From NCBI GenBank assembly GCA_030762935.1, contig CM060887.1:15926501-15990500 (forward strand): a stretch of 64,000 nt of DNA, read 5' to 3'. The notes beneath the pieces were generated by a model that was not told where the DNA came from, made no database searches, and worked only from the letters and a program-made list of their open reading frames with translations. Positions 12,045 through 23,555 of the stretch are shown piece by piece (position 1 is the first letter of the stretch; the number at the start of each line of letters is the position of its first letter). The translations under genes and the position numbers were made by a program. This stretch comes from Hymenopus coronatus (lineage: Eukaryota; Arthropoda; Insecta; Mantodea; Hymenopodidae).

Positions 12045-12285
12045 CCCCGTTAGTTTCGATGGTATTCCTGACTCAGTTAATTGGGCACTGGCCTTCTATT
12101 CCCAAGGTCGCGGGTTCACACTCGGCACAGACCTATGGTTTGTTAAGTGTGCTTAAAAGTGACAGTCCCAGTAAATTTACTGGCATATAAAAGAACTTCC
12201 GCGGGACAAACTCCATCCGAAGGCGCTGATATGATCCTTTTGTGAACTTGACAGCATCCTTAACAAACAAAATATGTGTTCTTTC
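12045..12285 (+). mobile_element. tRNA-like SINE, family G (single copy seen)
   Basis: CTGGCCTTCTATTCCCAAGG and GCGGGTTCACACTCGGC look like anticodon and T-arm parts of a tRNA with a B box. The following 150 bp, ending GCATCCTTAACAAACAAAAT, would be the SINE body. Only one copy is in the window, so the call rests on the pol III box. Confidence 0.5.
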
Positions 12286-12487
12286 TTTGAAGATCTACCA
12301 TCTTGTATTAAGAGTTAAAAAATGAATAGAAGTATCAAATTAAAAACAATTCATTTACTAATACTTTCTGCCAGCAAAGATTCATTAGCATGTTAGCAGC
12401 TCAGTTACTGTCTGTAGCAGGTACGTGAGTAACTTAAGCTGCCATCATCTATTTTTCAAATCACGATTCTCATTTTGTCAACTTTTT

Positions 12488-12600
12488 ACTTTCTCTACTT
12501 CTTATATGATACATAGATAGAGAAACTATTGTATTCCACCCAAAAAGCCGATACTAAGAATTCTCTGTAAATATGCGTTTTAGTATCTCCTGTATCCAAA
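12488..12600 (-). mobile_element. F1 3'-end fragment
   Basis: Only the palindrome end through CCTGTATCC is present. It abuts the plus-oriented copy starting at 12604 with a few A between, giving a head-to-head join repeated elsewhere (53208/53331). Confidence 0.8.
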
Positions 12601-12603
12601 AAA

Positions 12604-13214
12604 TCTTATGTGTTCCATTCACATGACTTTCTCTACATCTGAATTATTGTTAAAAAGGTTATACTTCTATTTACTTCATTTTAACCGAGAAACAAATAGC
12701 AGAATTAGTCTTATTACTTGCTTCCTTGTAAGTAGAAGGGAAATAAGGGAGTACCATAGGCTAAACTGATAATCAAAAGTTGGTTGCTATGTGACTGAAG
12801 TTCCTTTGTTTGTATGAGAAAAGTATAATTTTTTCAAAGCTGAAACCAAAAAGCTAGAATATGTCAAAAACGACCACCTCCACGAAAAAAACACACATTG
12901 TGTGTTTTAATGTGCTCTACATGTTTTGTGTGTTAAGTTTTTGTCCATCTCTTACAGTTTAGCAGTTATGCAAAATTCCGTAAAAGTCATCCCGAATAAA
13001 GTAGTCTTCAGAGGCTATTCCCAGAAAATTCAAGATATACATTTTATTTGTCAGGTAAATATCTTTAATATTTGACATTTTAATCAAAATCGTTAAAGCC
13101 ATTTTTAAGAAAATTAAAATTTTAAAAAAAGGTTCCATGTAAAGGGTAATCTCGGTATCGAATTTTTGGGTGGAGTGCAATGCCTTCTCTATACACTATA
13201 TACATAGTACGTGT
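12604..13214 (+). mobile_element. F1 copy lacking the microsatellite block
   Basis: Starts TCTTATGTGTTCCATTCAC and ends GTGTAGAGAAAGTAA. AAAGGGTAATCTCGGTATCG shows a clean internal deletion that removes the hairpin and CA core. Its antisense strand carries the recurring 59-codon frame discussed in the findings. Confidence 0.88.
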
Positions 13215-13224
13215 AGAGAAAGTA

Positions 13225-13650
13225 AAAAAAAAAACGTTTTAGAAAAAGCTCAGTGCGAGTGTGTATGTGAGAACCGAATAATTAAAAATCGAACGGGTAA
13301 ATATCAAACTTGAAGTTTGGCAGGATGCAACCTGAAGATTTTGAAAAAAAAAATCCTCACACGCCAAACTACCCTTTACAACGGAAAAAAAACTCAAAAA
13401 TATTAATGCTCTCAAAAATTGCTATAACGATTTTGATTAAAATACTGTATATTAAAGATACTTATGTGTCAAATAAAAAGCATACCTTGAATTTTTTGGA
13501 AATAGCCTCATAATTCTGAGCGACTGATAAACTGTAAGAGTTATTACAAAAATGTACATCTCATTAAAACATTTTGTTTAGTTAACATTTCTGAGATATC
13601 CCTTGTTGTTGCTTTCAATTTTACAGTACTTAAAACTTTTCTCAATTAGT
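13225..13650 (-). mobile_element. F1 internal fragment
   Basis: Begins at the core (TGCGAGTGTGTATGTG) and stops near CTTTTCTCAATTAG. It follows the preceding copy after a run of A; both family ends are missing. Confidence 0.78.
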
Positions 13651-13831
13651 TTCATATAACCTTGTAAAAAATTCGCAATGTGTTATAATAGAATAAAAGT
13701 TAAATATTCCAATATTTTATAGATTGAATAGAGAAATAGAGGTTCACCGTATTACTGAAATAACACTGCAACAAAACTGTCGGTCACTTTCAGCATTTGC
13801 TGAAAAAATGTTATAATCTAAAATAGAAAAA

Positions 13832-14602
13832 TCTGATGTGTTCCATTCACATGATTTTCTCTACATCTGTGTTACAAATAAGCTTGTTCTTCTATCTACC
13901 TCATGCTAATCGAGATAAACATTAGCAGAAACGGCTTATTCCTTAGTTCCTTAACAGTAGAAAGGAAATAAAGGAATACCATAGGCTAAACCGACAGCCA
14001 AATGTAGTAGTTGTCTTGTTCTTTGCGTGGCCACAAGTTGTCAAGTACCCGCATGAAAAATGTTTAAAACTAAAACTAATAACAAGGAATATCTAGAAAA
14101 TGGTAAACTCCACGAAAAAAAATGTATATGACACAAATTGTGTGTTTTAACAAGATCTACTTTTCTGTCTATCTCTTACGGTTTACCAGTTGTGCAAAAT
14201 TCATCCAGGATGAGCAGGTCTTCAGAAGCTTTTCCCAGAAAATTCAAGATATACATTTTATTTGAGATGGAAATGGCTTTATTATTTGATATTTTCAACA
14301 AAATCGATACAGTCATTTTTGAGAAAAACAAAATTTTCAAAAATGTTTCCATGTAGAGGACAGTTTGTGGTGGGGAGATTTTCACCGCGTCGCATCCGTT
14401 TCTTTCATTAAATACCAATTTTGGTATTGAACAGTGTTTAGTTTTTTATCTGTGCTGTCCGCAGACACGCACGTACCTTTTTCTAGAAAAAAAATGTTTA
14501 TTAGGGGGTCTCAAAACACATATTTCCGGTGAAATCTCGGTACCGAGTTTTTGGGTACAATACAACACCTTCTCTATACACTATATACTAAGTACGTAAA
14601 AA
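13832..14602 (+). mobile_element. F1 copy, full length
   Basis: TCTGATGTGTTCCATTCAC at the start, palindrome decayed at 14575-14600. The CA core is reduced to CAGACACGCACG. Confidence 0.88.
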
Positions 14603-14739
14603 TAAGGTACAAATGCAATAAATGCATTAAGACACACTATGTACAAGTTAATTAGCGACATTTGTTTAGATTCCCCACATTTTACAATGTAAGTCTACCG
14701 CAGATAGTTTGTGTAATGCATTATAGCGAATCCAAGCAA

Positions 14740-14975
14740 CTCACCCGAAAACTCTTAAACATACAAAATCATTGGCCATTTTGGAGAAAGATAAAGATAG
14801 TTTCCGGTGAGGATTTTTATGAGGATGTGGAACTTAAATACCAAACTCGTATTTTGGTGGGTTTTCATATTGAGTTATTGTGTTCATGAATAGACAGAAG
14901 TCACACTTGGGCCGGCCGTCTTGAAACGGGTATTTCCATAAAATGTTAGTATCGAATTTCTGGGTGAAATGCGGT
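14740..14975 (+). mobile_element. Degenerate F1 fragment
   Basis: Weak but ordered matches: CAAAATCATTGGCCATTTTG, CTTAAATACCAAACTCG, GTTAGTATCGAATTTCTGG. Probably an old copy. It marks the start of a 10-kb region without F1. Confidence 0.55.
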
Positions 14976-17449
14976 AATTTTACTTACTATAGATAAGCAG
15001 TAAATAGAATAAAAACACATTTCATCTTGCCTTCGTATTTGTTGGAATCTTCGCTTACGTAGAAGCAATTTGGATTAATGCGACGTGACCTTGTCTAACA
15101 AGCTGAAGCATAGCAATAGTAAACAGCGTATCATAGCGGGGGCAAAGGCAAGAAAGTCAGTTCAAATCCCCCCACTCAACGCTCAGTTTTGCATAGGTAT
15201 AAAAATAAACTGCAGCGCTGCCCCCTGAAGCTAGGCTGCCTCTAGCACTCCCTCACAATGCCTTCCATCACCATGGTTTGTTTACCTTTAAAGTCGTATT
15301 CGTCAGCTTCTACCGAACTGGGTCACTTTAACTGACACCGTTTGCCAAAAGCGTGTAGCTAATTACTTAAGCTGCCCCAGATTGTTAAATAATAACCCAA
15401 GGAGTATATACAACGTAACATAATATAAGCTGATTTAATTGTATGCTGTTATTAAAATATGAATAACACTCTAACTGCAACATATTAAGGAATTACTGTA
15501 GTGCGACATTTACTATCAAACCAACCTCATATGATTATAAGGTCCTACAATTTTAGACAAACTATACATATGTTCAGTTATAATATATTCATTTATACTT
15601 ATCCGGTACCTGGAGAAAGCGATCTCCAAACTTGCATTTTGCACATATAGTTTTATATATTCATAATCAAGCCAAGAAATGTCCAGTCTTAGTGTTCAAT
15701 CACTACATTAATAGTTAACCTGAATGCTGGTGCCAAACAAATTACTAAAATGTAAAACAGATATTTTTGAGAATTGTCTGAAATTTCTCATTCTCATTAA
15801 GTGGAATCGATATGCCCTAACTTGCCAATGTTAAAGTTTGAATCATTATCTCAACAACTATTTCAGATGAGTTAAAATTTTCAAGGTTTATTCAGCGATG
15901 CCTTTACTGTTGATTTATGAAAAATAAAATACGTCTGTTGATTTGAAGGAAATATATATTTTTTTAATAAAGCCCATATTAAAAAATAACGATTTTTAAA
16001 TTTGAAAAAATAACTAATGAATATACATCATTTTTCGTTAAAATAAAGCCGATATAGGTGCAAATGTGTGGTAAACTTTTCAGCTCTTAATGGCAATTAG
16101 TTTCTGAGATAATAATGGGCTACCAATGCTGTGAATGGCTCAAGTAAAACTTTCTATCAAAATAAAAAAAAAATATCTTCTCTAACAATAATATTTATAT
16201 TGATGTTTTACCAAGTGAGTATACCAACATGTTCTAAAAATCTACTAGGCAGAATTATTTTCAACAATGTTTTTAAACTATTTACAATTAGCGTACCTCT
16301 ATGAAAGAAATACTAAATTGAATGGAAGATTCGAAATATTCGTATGCAATTTAAACATGAAAATGGAAAATAATTATGAAAATCCCATTTCGACTCCCCT
16401 TAAACAATTATATTTCTGGACATATATCCCTTTTCCCCGACACCGGCGATTTGTATTTAATTATGCAATTTGACGTGTTTGTTTAAATATTTATAATTAT
16501 TTTAAGTTCATCCATAAATGATTTTAAGTGATGTCATTTACTGTTTAGGTGATTAAGGTACAAGCTTTGTTGCTAATGGTATCTTAGGATTTTTAATGGA
16601 TCAATTGGATTGGTAAGTGAGGGATGAATTCAGTAAAATTAAACAAAATCTGATCATTACGATATCAACTGATATTCTTCATGGAAGTGTGAAGCTGTTC
16701 CAGGTGACGAGGTGCGGTTCAATTATAAATGTACAATACAGCTGGTTTAGAAAAATTTACTATATATAATGCTAATTTTGATTTTAAACGGAGTGAAATT
16801 ATCAAAACCTCGATTGATTCTGTATTCACTAATTCTTTGAGCATCATACTAAACCTTTTGCACTATACACCAAAATGTGTTTTGTTAAAACATATCTCTA
16901 AAACTCTTTAAAGAATACAATAGAAAGTCATTCTAACCTAAAGATATATGTATGCATGTTGTTGCATTATTTGTAGGAAAGCAATAAATTGTTTCTAATA
17001 CCTACAAGCTTTTTCTGTGCAGTCTGAATTCTTGCGGTTTTCTCTGGGGGAGGGGGCTAATCTTGGGCATTTTATTAAAGAAATCTTTATGTTATAATTT
17101 GTCGTTTTTATAGATACAAGTTTCAAGTAATAATTAATTGTTAAATTAATGTAGATGGTATAAGTTCTCTTAGATGCGTGGATTAGCTCTTGTTTTTTTT
17201 AAAGTACCCTTACTTTTGCATTCACATATTGAATTTTACGTTTTATTACTTCTACACTTCATGTTATAGCTTCCCGCCGTATAAACTAAATCACCATTGT
17301 CATAGAGTATTGTTGTATTTTAATTATACAATCAGAGCCGATTGTTGGCAAGTGTACTTACTGAGAGTAGCAGGCTAGAGATGCTGTTTGGATACAAAGT
17401 TGACACTAAGTACACTGTTAATTCTGTCACTAACACAGTACTCACGTCG
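14976..17449. other. F1-free AT-rich DNA, no gene supported
   Basis: Short open frames (16267-16473, 16729-16911) have no recognisable domain. AGTTCAAATCCCCCC at 15156 is B-box-like without an A box. A unique-looking stretch that could hold non-coding host sequence. Confidence 0.45.
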
Positions 17450-17640
17450 TGAGCGTATGTTTACATCCCACGCACGATGCACTCGACACTTTCTCCAGAC
17501 CAGCTGATTCAACCAGCCACTCTGCCGGCTGTCGTACTACTGACTGGAGTCTCGAGCCGGCCGCACCAGCGCTGCTTGGCGCTGCTGTCGGGACGTTCCT
17601 TCCAAGAATTACAGCGCGCTAGTATTAAAAAAATACGCTC
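17450..17640. other. CpG-rich patch
   Basis: Contrasts with its AT-rich surroundings: dense CpG, GAGCCGGCCGCACCAGCGC and GGCGCTGCTGTCGG. Could be a promoter-proximal island, an exon fragment or an unknown GC-rich repeat. No open frame or splice structure could be assigned. Confidence 0.35.
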
Positions 17641-18003
17641 TATCTAGCCTTCGTTTTTTAAATATGTTTATTTTTCTTCTCCACTTTTACTCGTCCATGT
17701 GAATCACTGAGAATAATCATGCTAAATCTGGAAGAAAAGTTTTACAATAGGCTTTAGTGGAATAGAAGTCAATTTCTTCGAAGCTAATGGTGAGTGAACC
17801 GCTGTAAACCTTCGTGTACATAGCTATCATAAAAAAGAAGATACACATCGCACACGTGGAAAAGTTTCCAATAATCCATACAATAAACCGGGGGGGGGGG
17901 TAATTATATTCCAAAACAACAAAAATGTTTATCCTGGGGAATAATTGAATTAATTATAATAATATTAATATTATTATTAATAATAATAATAATGTTTATT
18001 ATT
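17641..18003. other. Spacer with G10 run before the satellite
   Basis: No gene. A G-run at 17891-17900 and AT microsatellites at 17951-18010 border the satellite. Confidence 0.45.
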
Positions 18004-18109
18004 ATCATAATAGAAGTAGCAGTAGTAGTAGTAGTGTAGTAGTAGTAGTGTAGTAGTAGTGTAGTGTTGTGGTAGTAGTGTAGTAGAAGTGTAGTGTTGT
18101 GGTAGTAGT

Positions 18110-18157
<48 letters not shown>

Positions 18158-20574
18158 TAGTGTTGTGGTAGTAGTGTAATAGTAGTGTAGTGTTGTGGTA
18201 GTAGTGTAGTAGTAGTGTAGTGTTGTGGTAGTAGTGCAGTAGTGTTGCAGTAGTAGTGTAGTGTTGTGGTAGTAGTGTAGTAGTAGTGTAGTGTTGTGGC
18301 AGTAGTGTAGTAGTAGTGTTGTGGTAGTAGTGCAGTGTTGTGGTAGTAGTGTGATAGTAGTGTAGTAGTAGTGTAGTGTTGTGGTAGTAGTGTAGTAGTA
18401 GTGTAGTATTATGGTAGTAGTGTAGTAGTATAGTGTTGTGGTAGTAGTGTAGTAGTAGTGTAGTGTTGTGGAAGTAGTGTAGTAGTAGTAGTAGTGTAGT
18501 GTTATGGTAGTAGTGTGGTGTAGTGTAGTAGTAGTGTAGTAGTAGTGTAGTGTTGTGGTAGTAGTGTAGTGTTGTGGTAGTAGTGTAGTAGTAGTGTAGT
18601 GTTGTGGTAGTAGTGTAGTAGTAGTGTAGTGTTGTGGTAGTAGTGTAGTGTTGTGGTAGTAGTGTAGTAGTAGTGTAGTGTTGTGGTAGTAGTGTAGTGT
18701 TGTGGTAGTAGTGTAGTAGTAGTGTAGTGTTGTGGTAGTAGTGTGGTGTAGTGTAGTAGTAGTGTAGTAGTAGTGTAGTGTTGTGGTAGTAGTGTAGTGT
18801 TGTGGCAGTAGTGTAGTAATAGTGTAGTGTTGTGGTAGTAGTGTAGTAGTAGTGTAGTAGTATTGTAGTGTTGTGGAAGTAGTGTAATGTTGTGGTAGTA
18901 GTGTAGTAGTAGTGTAGTAGTAGTAGTGTAGTGTTGTGGAAGTAGTGTAGTGTTGTGGTAGTAGTGTAGTAGTAGTGTAGTAGTAGTGTAGTAGTAGTGT
19001 AGTGTTGTGGAAGTAGTGTAGTGTTGTGGTAGTAGTGTAGTAGTAGTGTAGTGTTGTGGTAGTAGTAGTAGTGTAGTGTTGTGGTAGTAGTGTAGTGTTG
19101 TGGTAGTAGTGTAGTAGTAGTGTAGTGTTGTGGTAGTAGTGTAGTGTTGTGGTAGTAGTGTAGTTGTAGTAGTAGTGTAGTAGTCGTGTAGTGTTGTGGT
19201 AGTAGTGTAGTGTTGTGGTAGTAGTGTAGTGTTGTGGTAGCAGTGTAGTGTTGTGGTAGTAGTGTAGTGTTGTGGTAGTAGTGTAGTTGTAGTAGTAGTG
19301 TAGTGTTGTGGTAGTAGTGTAGTGTTGTGGTAGTAGTGTAGTGTTGTGGTAGTAGTGTAGTGTTGTGGTAGTAGTGTAGTGTTGTGGTAGTAGTGTAGTT
19401 GTAGTAGTAGTGTAGTAGTAGTGTAGTGTTGTGGTAGTAGTGTAGTGTTGTGGTAGTAGTGTAGTTGTAGTAGTAGTGTAGTAGTAGTGTAGTGTTGTGG
19501 TAGTAGTGTAGTGTTGTGGAAGTAGTGTAGTGTTGTGGTAGCAGTGTAGTAGTCGTGTAGTGTTGTGATAGTAGTGTAGTAGTAGTGTAGTGTTGTGGTA
19601 GTAGTGTAGTGTTGTAGTAGCAGTGTAGTAGTAGTGTAGTGTTGTGGTAGTAGTGTAGTGTTGTGGTAGTAGTGTAGTAGTAGTGTAGTGTTGTGGTAGT
19701 AGTGTAGTAGTAGTGTAGTGTTGTGGAAGTAGTGTAGTAGTAGTGCAGTGTTGTGGTAGTAGTAGTGTAGTGTTGTGGTAGCAGTGTAGTAGTAGTGTTG
19801 TGTTGTGGTAGCAGTGTAGTAGTAGTGTTGTGGTAGTAGTAGTGTAGTGTTGTGGTAGCAGTGTAGTAGTAGTGCAGTGTTGTGGTAGTAGTAGTGTAGT
19901 GTTGTGGTAGCAGTGTAGTAGTAGTAGTGTAGTGTTGTGGTAGTAGTGTAGTAGTAGTGTAGTGTTGTGGTAGTAGTGTAGTAGTAGTGTAGTGTTGTGG
20001 TAGTAGTGTAGTAGTAGTGTAGTGTTGTGGTAGTAGTGTAGTAGTAGTGTAGTGTTGTGGTAGTAGTGTAGTAGTGTAGTAGTAGTGTAGTGTTGTGGAA
20101 GTAGTGTAGTAGTAGTGCAGTGTTGTGGTAGTAGTAGTGTAGTGTTGTGGTAGTAGTGTAGTGTTGTGGAAGTAGTGTAGTGTTGTGGTAGTAGTGTAGT
20201 AGTAGTGTAGTGTTGTGGTAGTAGTGTAGTGTTGTGGTAGTAGTAGTGTAGTGTTGTGGTGGTAGTAGTAGTGTAGTGTTGTGGTAGTAGTGCAGTGTTG
20301 TGGTAGTAGTAGTGTAGTGTTGTGGTAGTAGTGTAGTGTTGTGGAAGTAGTGTAGTGTTGTGGTAGTAGTGTAGTAGTAGTGTAGTGTTGTGGTAGTAGT
20401 GTAGTGTTGTGGTAGTAGTGTAGTAGTAGTGTAGTGTTGTAGTAGTGTAGTAGTAGTGTAGTGTTGTGGTAGTAGTGTAGTAGTAGTGTAGTGTTGTGGT
20501 AGTAGTGTAGTAGTGTAGTGTTGTGGAAGTAGTGTAGTAGTAGTGCAGTGTTGTGGTAGTAGTGTAGTAGTAGT
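18004..20574. repeat. GTA-rich satellite, 30-bp and 19-bp units (left block)
   Basis: The main 30-bp unit is three blocks, GTAGTAGT + GTAGTAGTAGT + GTAGTGTTGTG; a 19-bp unit drops the middle block, and both alternate irregularly with pure (GTA)n stretches. The plus strand is almost free of C. The minus strand reads CTAC/CAAC and has no stop codon in any frame, which produces a spurious 903-codon open frame across the array. Confidence 0.95.
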
Positions 20575-21947
20575 TTTTTTTTTCTTCTTTTTCTTAAGGA
20601 GGGGAAAATCTTCATGGACGCCAGGGAAGGTAGCCCTGGTGTGTCGGACTCTTACCGGCTAAAAACCACCTCCGTCTCCTGCAGCGCTGCGGAACCGCCT
20701 TTCAGCATTTCTTCACAGTGCAGCATTCAAGTTTATCCTTCATCTTTTTCCTTAGCTTGTAGGATGTTCTTAATCATTCCTGTAATGAGGTACTATATTT
20801 CTTTCTTGTGTATCATATTTTGTATTATATTGTCTGGTGATAATTCCATTTCAATAACATTTAAGGTTTTTGTTCTTATGGCGTTCCATCTTTTACATAA
20901 TAAAATAGTGTGTTCTGGTGTGTCGATTTCTTTACAATATCTGCATTGTTCAGTCTCAATTATCTTCATTTTGTATAAGTAGGTCCCAAATCGGCCATGT
21001 CCTGTTAAGAATTGCGTAAAAAAGTAGTCAACTCCGTGTTTCTGTTTAGCCATGGTTCAATTTTTGGAATAAGACGTTTAGTCCATTGGGCCGTTTCAAG
21101 GTCGTCATCCCATTCCTCCTGCCACTTTTTCATTGTAATTTTCCTTTTCTCTTCTTTTTGTGCTCTATTATGTTCTTCTTTTTTAAATGTGTGCTCGATT
21201 GCTATTAAATGGAGCGGTATTGTTCCTGCAATCACTTGTATAGCCTTTGTGGATGTTGTGCGATATGCACTTGCTATTCTTATAGCGATCTTTCTTTGGA
21301 CGCGTTCCATAAGTTTCCTATGTGTTATTTTCTTCATACATTGCTTCCAAGCCGCAGCACAATAAAGTATAATGAAGTTAATAACACTTCCTAGCAATTT
21401 CCTCTTTTGTTGGTTAGGACCTCCTACGTTTGGCATCAGTCTGGCCAAAGCTGCGACCACTTTTTCCGCCTTTGCAGATACATACTTCAGATGTTCAACC
21501 ATACTCATATTATATCCAATTAAGATACCTAAATACTTTAGGTATTTTTGCGATTTAAGTTCTAAGTCTCCATCCTGTATAGTCACTTCTTTGAGAGTTC
21601 TCCTCCCTCCCAGGATTACCATTTCGGTTTTGGTCGGAGCCAGGCTCAGTCCTCTACTAGTCATCCAGACTTCAACCCTATTGATGGACCACTATATTTT
21701 TTCCTCTATATCTTGTTATGAAGTGTCGCACACAATCAGGGCGAGGTCGTCTGCGTATCCCACCAGTGTTACACCTGCTGCAGGTTCCTGTCGAAGCACT
21801 TCATCATAGTATATATTCCATAAAGTGGGGCCTAGAATTGATCCTTGCGGTACTCCACTGGTTACATCCATCTTAGAGTTTTCTCCAATAAAGATATTTC
21901 TATCTTGTAGATAACTACTTATTAATTTAATCATGTATGGAGATATG
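20575..21947 (-). pseudogene. 5'-truncated R1-clade non-LTR retrotransposon, broken
   Basis: Minus-strand reverse transcriptase C-terminal half. SGVPQGSILGPTLWNIYYD (motif B) and LVGYADDLAL (catalytic motif C) lie near 21750-21870, followed by the thumb-like region and a C-terminal CRYCKEIDTPEHTILLC zinc knuckle (C-x2-C-x7-H-x4-C) near 20915-20965. This arrangement is typical of R1/TRAS/SART relatives. The frame holds two nonsense codons between 21664 and 21716, a frameshift near 21030 and a further stop near 20793. The 3' UTR contains a GGTTTTTAGCCGGTAAGAG-type segment as in R1-clade elements, ending in an A-rich tail (T-run at 20574-20596). Upstream RT motifs, endonuclease and ORF1 are absent. 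Both flanks are the same satellite, so the copy inserted into the array. Confidence 0.88.
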
Positions 21948-22790
21948 GTGTAGTAGTAGTGTAGTGTTGTGGTAGTAGTGTAGTAGTAGTGTAGTGTTAT
22001 GGTAGTAGTGTAGTAGTGTAGTGTTGTGGTAGCAGTGTAGTAGTAGTGTACTGTTGTGGTAGTAGTGTAGTAGTAGTGTAGTGTTGTGGTAGTAGTAGTG
22101 TAGTGTTGTGGAAGTAGTGTAGTGTTGTGGTACTAGTGTAGTGTTGTGGTAGTAGTGTAGTAGTAGTGTAGTGTTGTGGTAGTAGTGTAGTAGTAGTGTG
22201 GTGTAGTGTAGTAGTAGTGTAGTGTAGTAGTAGTAGTGTAGTGTTGTGGTAGTAGTGCAGTGTAGTAGTAGTGTAGTGTAGTAGTAGTGTAGTGTTGTGG
22301 TAGTAGTAGTGTAGTGTTGTGGTAGTAGTGTAGTAGTGTAGTGTCGTGGTAGTAGTGTAGTGTTGTGGAAGTAGTGTAGTAGTAGTGTAGTGTTGTGGTA
22401 GTAGTATAGTGTTGTGGTAGTAGTGTAGTAGTAGTGTAGTGTTGTGGTAGTAGTGTAGTGTTGTGGAAGTAGTGTAGTAGTAGTGTAGTGTTGTGGTAGT
22501 AGTATAGTGTTGTGGTAGTAGTGTAGTAGTAGTGTAGTGTTGTGGTAGTAGTGTAGTAGTGTAGTGTTGTGGTAGCAGTGTAGTAGTAGTGTAGTGTTGT
22601 GGTAGTAGTAGTAGTAGTGTAATGTGGTAGTAGTGTAGTAGTAGTGTAGTGTAGTGTTGTGGTAGTAGTGTAGTAGTAGAAGTAGTGTAGTGTTGTGGTA
22701 GTAGTGTAGTAGTAGTGTAGTGTTGTGATAGTAGTGTAGTAGTAATAGTAGTTGTGTAGTGTAGTAGTGTAGTGTTGTTGTAGTAGTAGT

Positions 22791-22829
<39 letters not shown>

Positions 22830-22929
22830 TAGTGTAGTAGTATAGTGTTGTGGTAGTAGTGTAGTAGTAGTGTAGTAGTAGTGTAGTAGTTGTGAAGTAG
22901 TAGTAGTGTAGTAGTAATGTAGTAGTAGC

Positions 22930-22960
<31 letters not shown>

Positions 22961-22973
22961 TAGTAGTAGTGTT

Positions 22974-23015
<42 letters not shown>

Positions 23016-23149
23016 TAGTAGTAGTGTAGTAGTAGTAGTTAGTAGTAGTGTTGTGGTAGTAATAGAAGTAGTAGTATCCAGTAGTAATAGAAGTAGTAGT
23101 GTAGTATTAGTAGTAGTAGTAGTAGTAGTAGTGTAGTAGTAGTAGTAGT

Positions 23150-23194
<45 letters not shown>

Positions 23195-23490
23195 TAGTAG
23201 TAGTGTAGTAGTAGTAGTTAGTAGTAATGTTGTGGTAGTAATAGAAGTAGTAGTATCCAGTAGTAATAGAAGTAGTAGTGTAGTAGTAGTAGTAGTAGTG
23301 TAGTAGTAGTAGTTAGTAGTAGTGTAGTAGTAGTAGTAGTGTAGTAGTAGTTAGTAGTAGTGTAGTAGTGTAGTAGTAGTAGTAGTGTAGTAGTAGTAGT
23401 TAGTAGTAGTGTTGTGGTAGTAATACAAGTAGTAGTATCTAGTAGTAATAGAAGTAGTAGTAGTAGAAGCAGTAGTAGTAGAAGTAGTGG
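21948..23490. repeat. GTA-rich satellite (right block) with ~180-bp higher-order repeat
   Basis: Same 30/19-bp units as the left block up to about 22740, then mostly (GTA)n. From 23036 a unit containing TTAGTAGTAGTGTTGTGG and AGTAGTATCCAGTAGTAAT recurs at about 23217 and 23399, spacing 179-182 bp. Continuity with 18004-20574 shows one array split by the R1-clade copy. Confidence 0.93.
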
Positions 23491-23555
23491 TTTTATTACT
23501 CTATTACTCATATTATAGTTTTAGAAACCCTTCATAATATTAATTATTGTAAGCA

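Noticed and set aside
18004..20574. Canonical insect telomere
   Set aside because: No TTAGG/CCTAA array is visible; a telomeric role for the GTA-rich array is only a testable idea.
17904..20615. 903-codon minus-strand open frame
   Set aside because: It is the satellite read on its stop-free strand; the product is a pure low-complexity Tyr/Thr/Leu/Pro/Gln/His repeat and all three frames are open.
18004..23490. CRISPR-like regular repeats
   Set aside because: No unique spacers; this is an eukaryotic-type satellite with variable unit length.
23218..23511. 97-codon minus-strand frame rich in Leu and Thr
   Set aside because: Same satellite effect in the right block.
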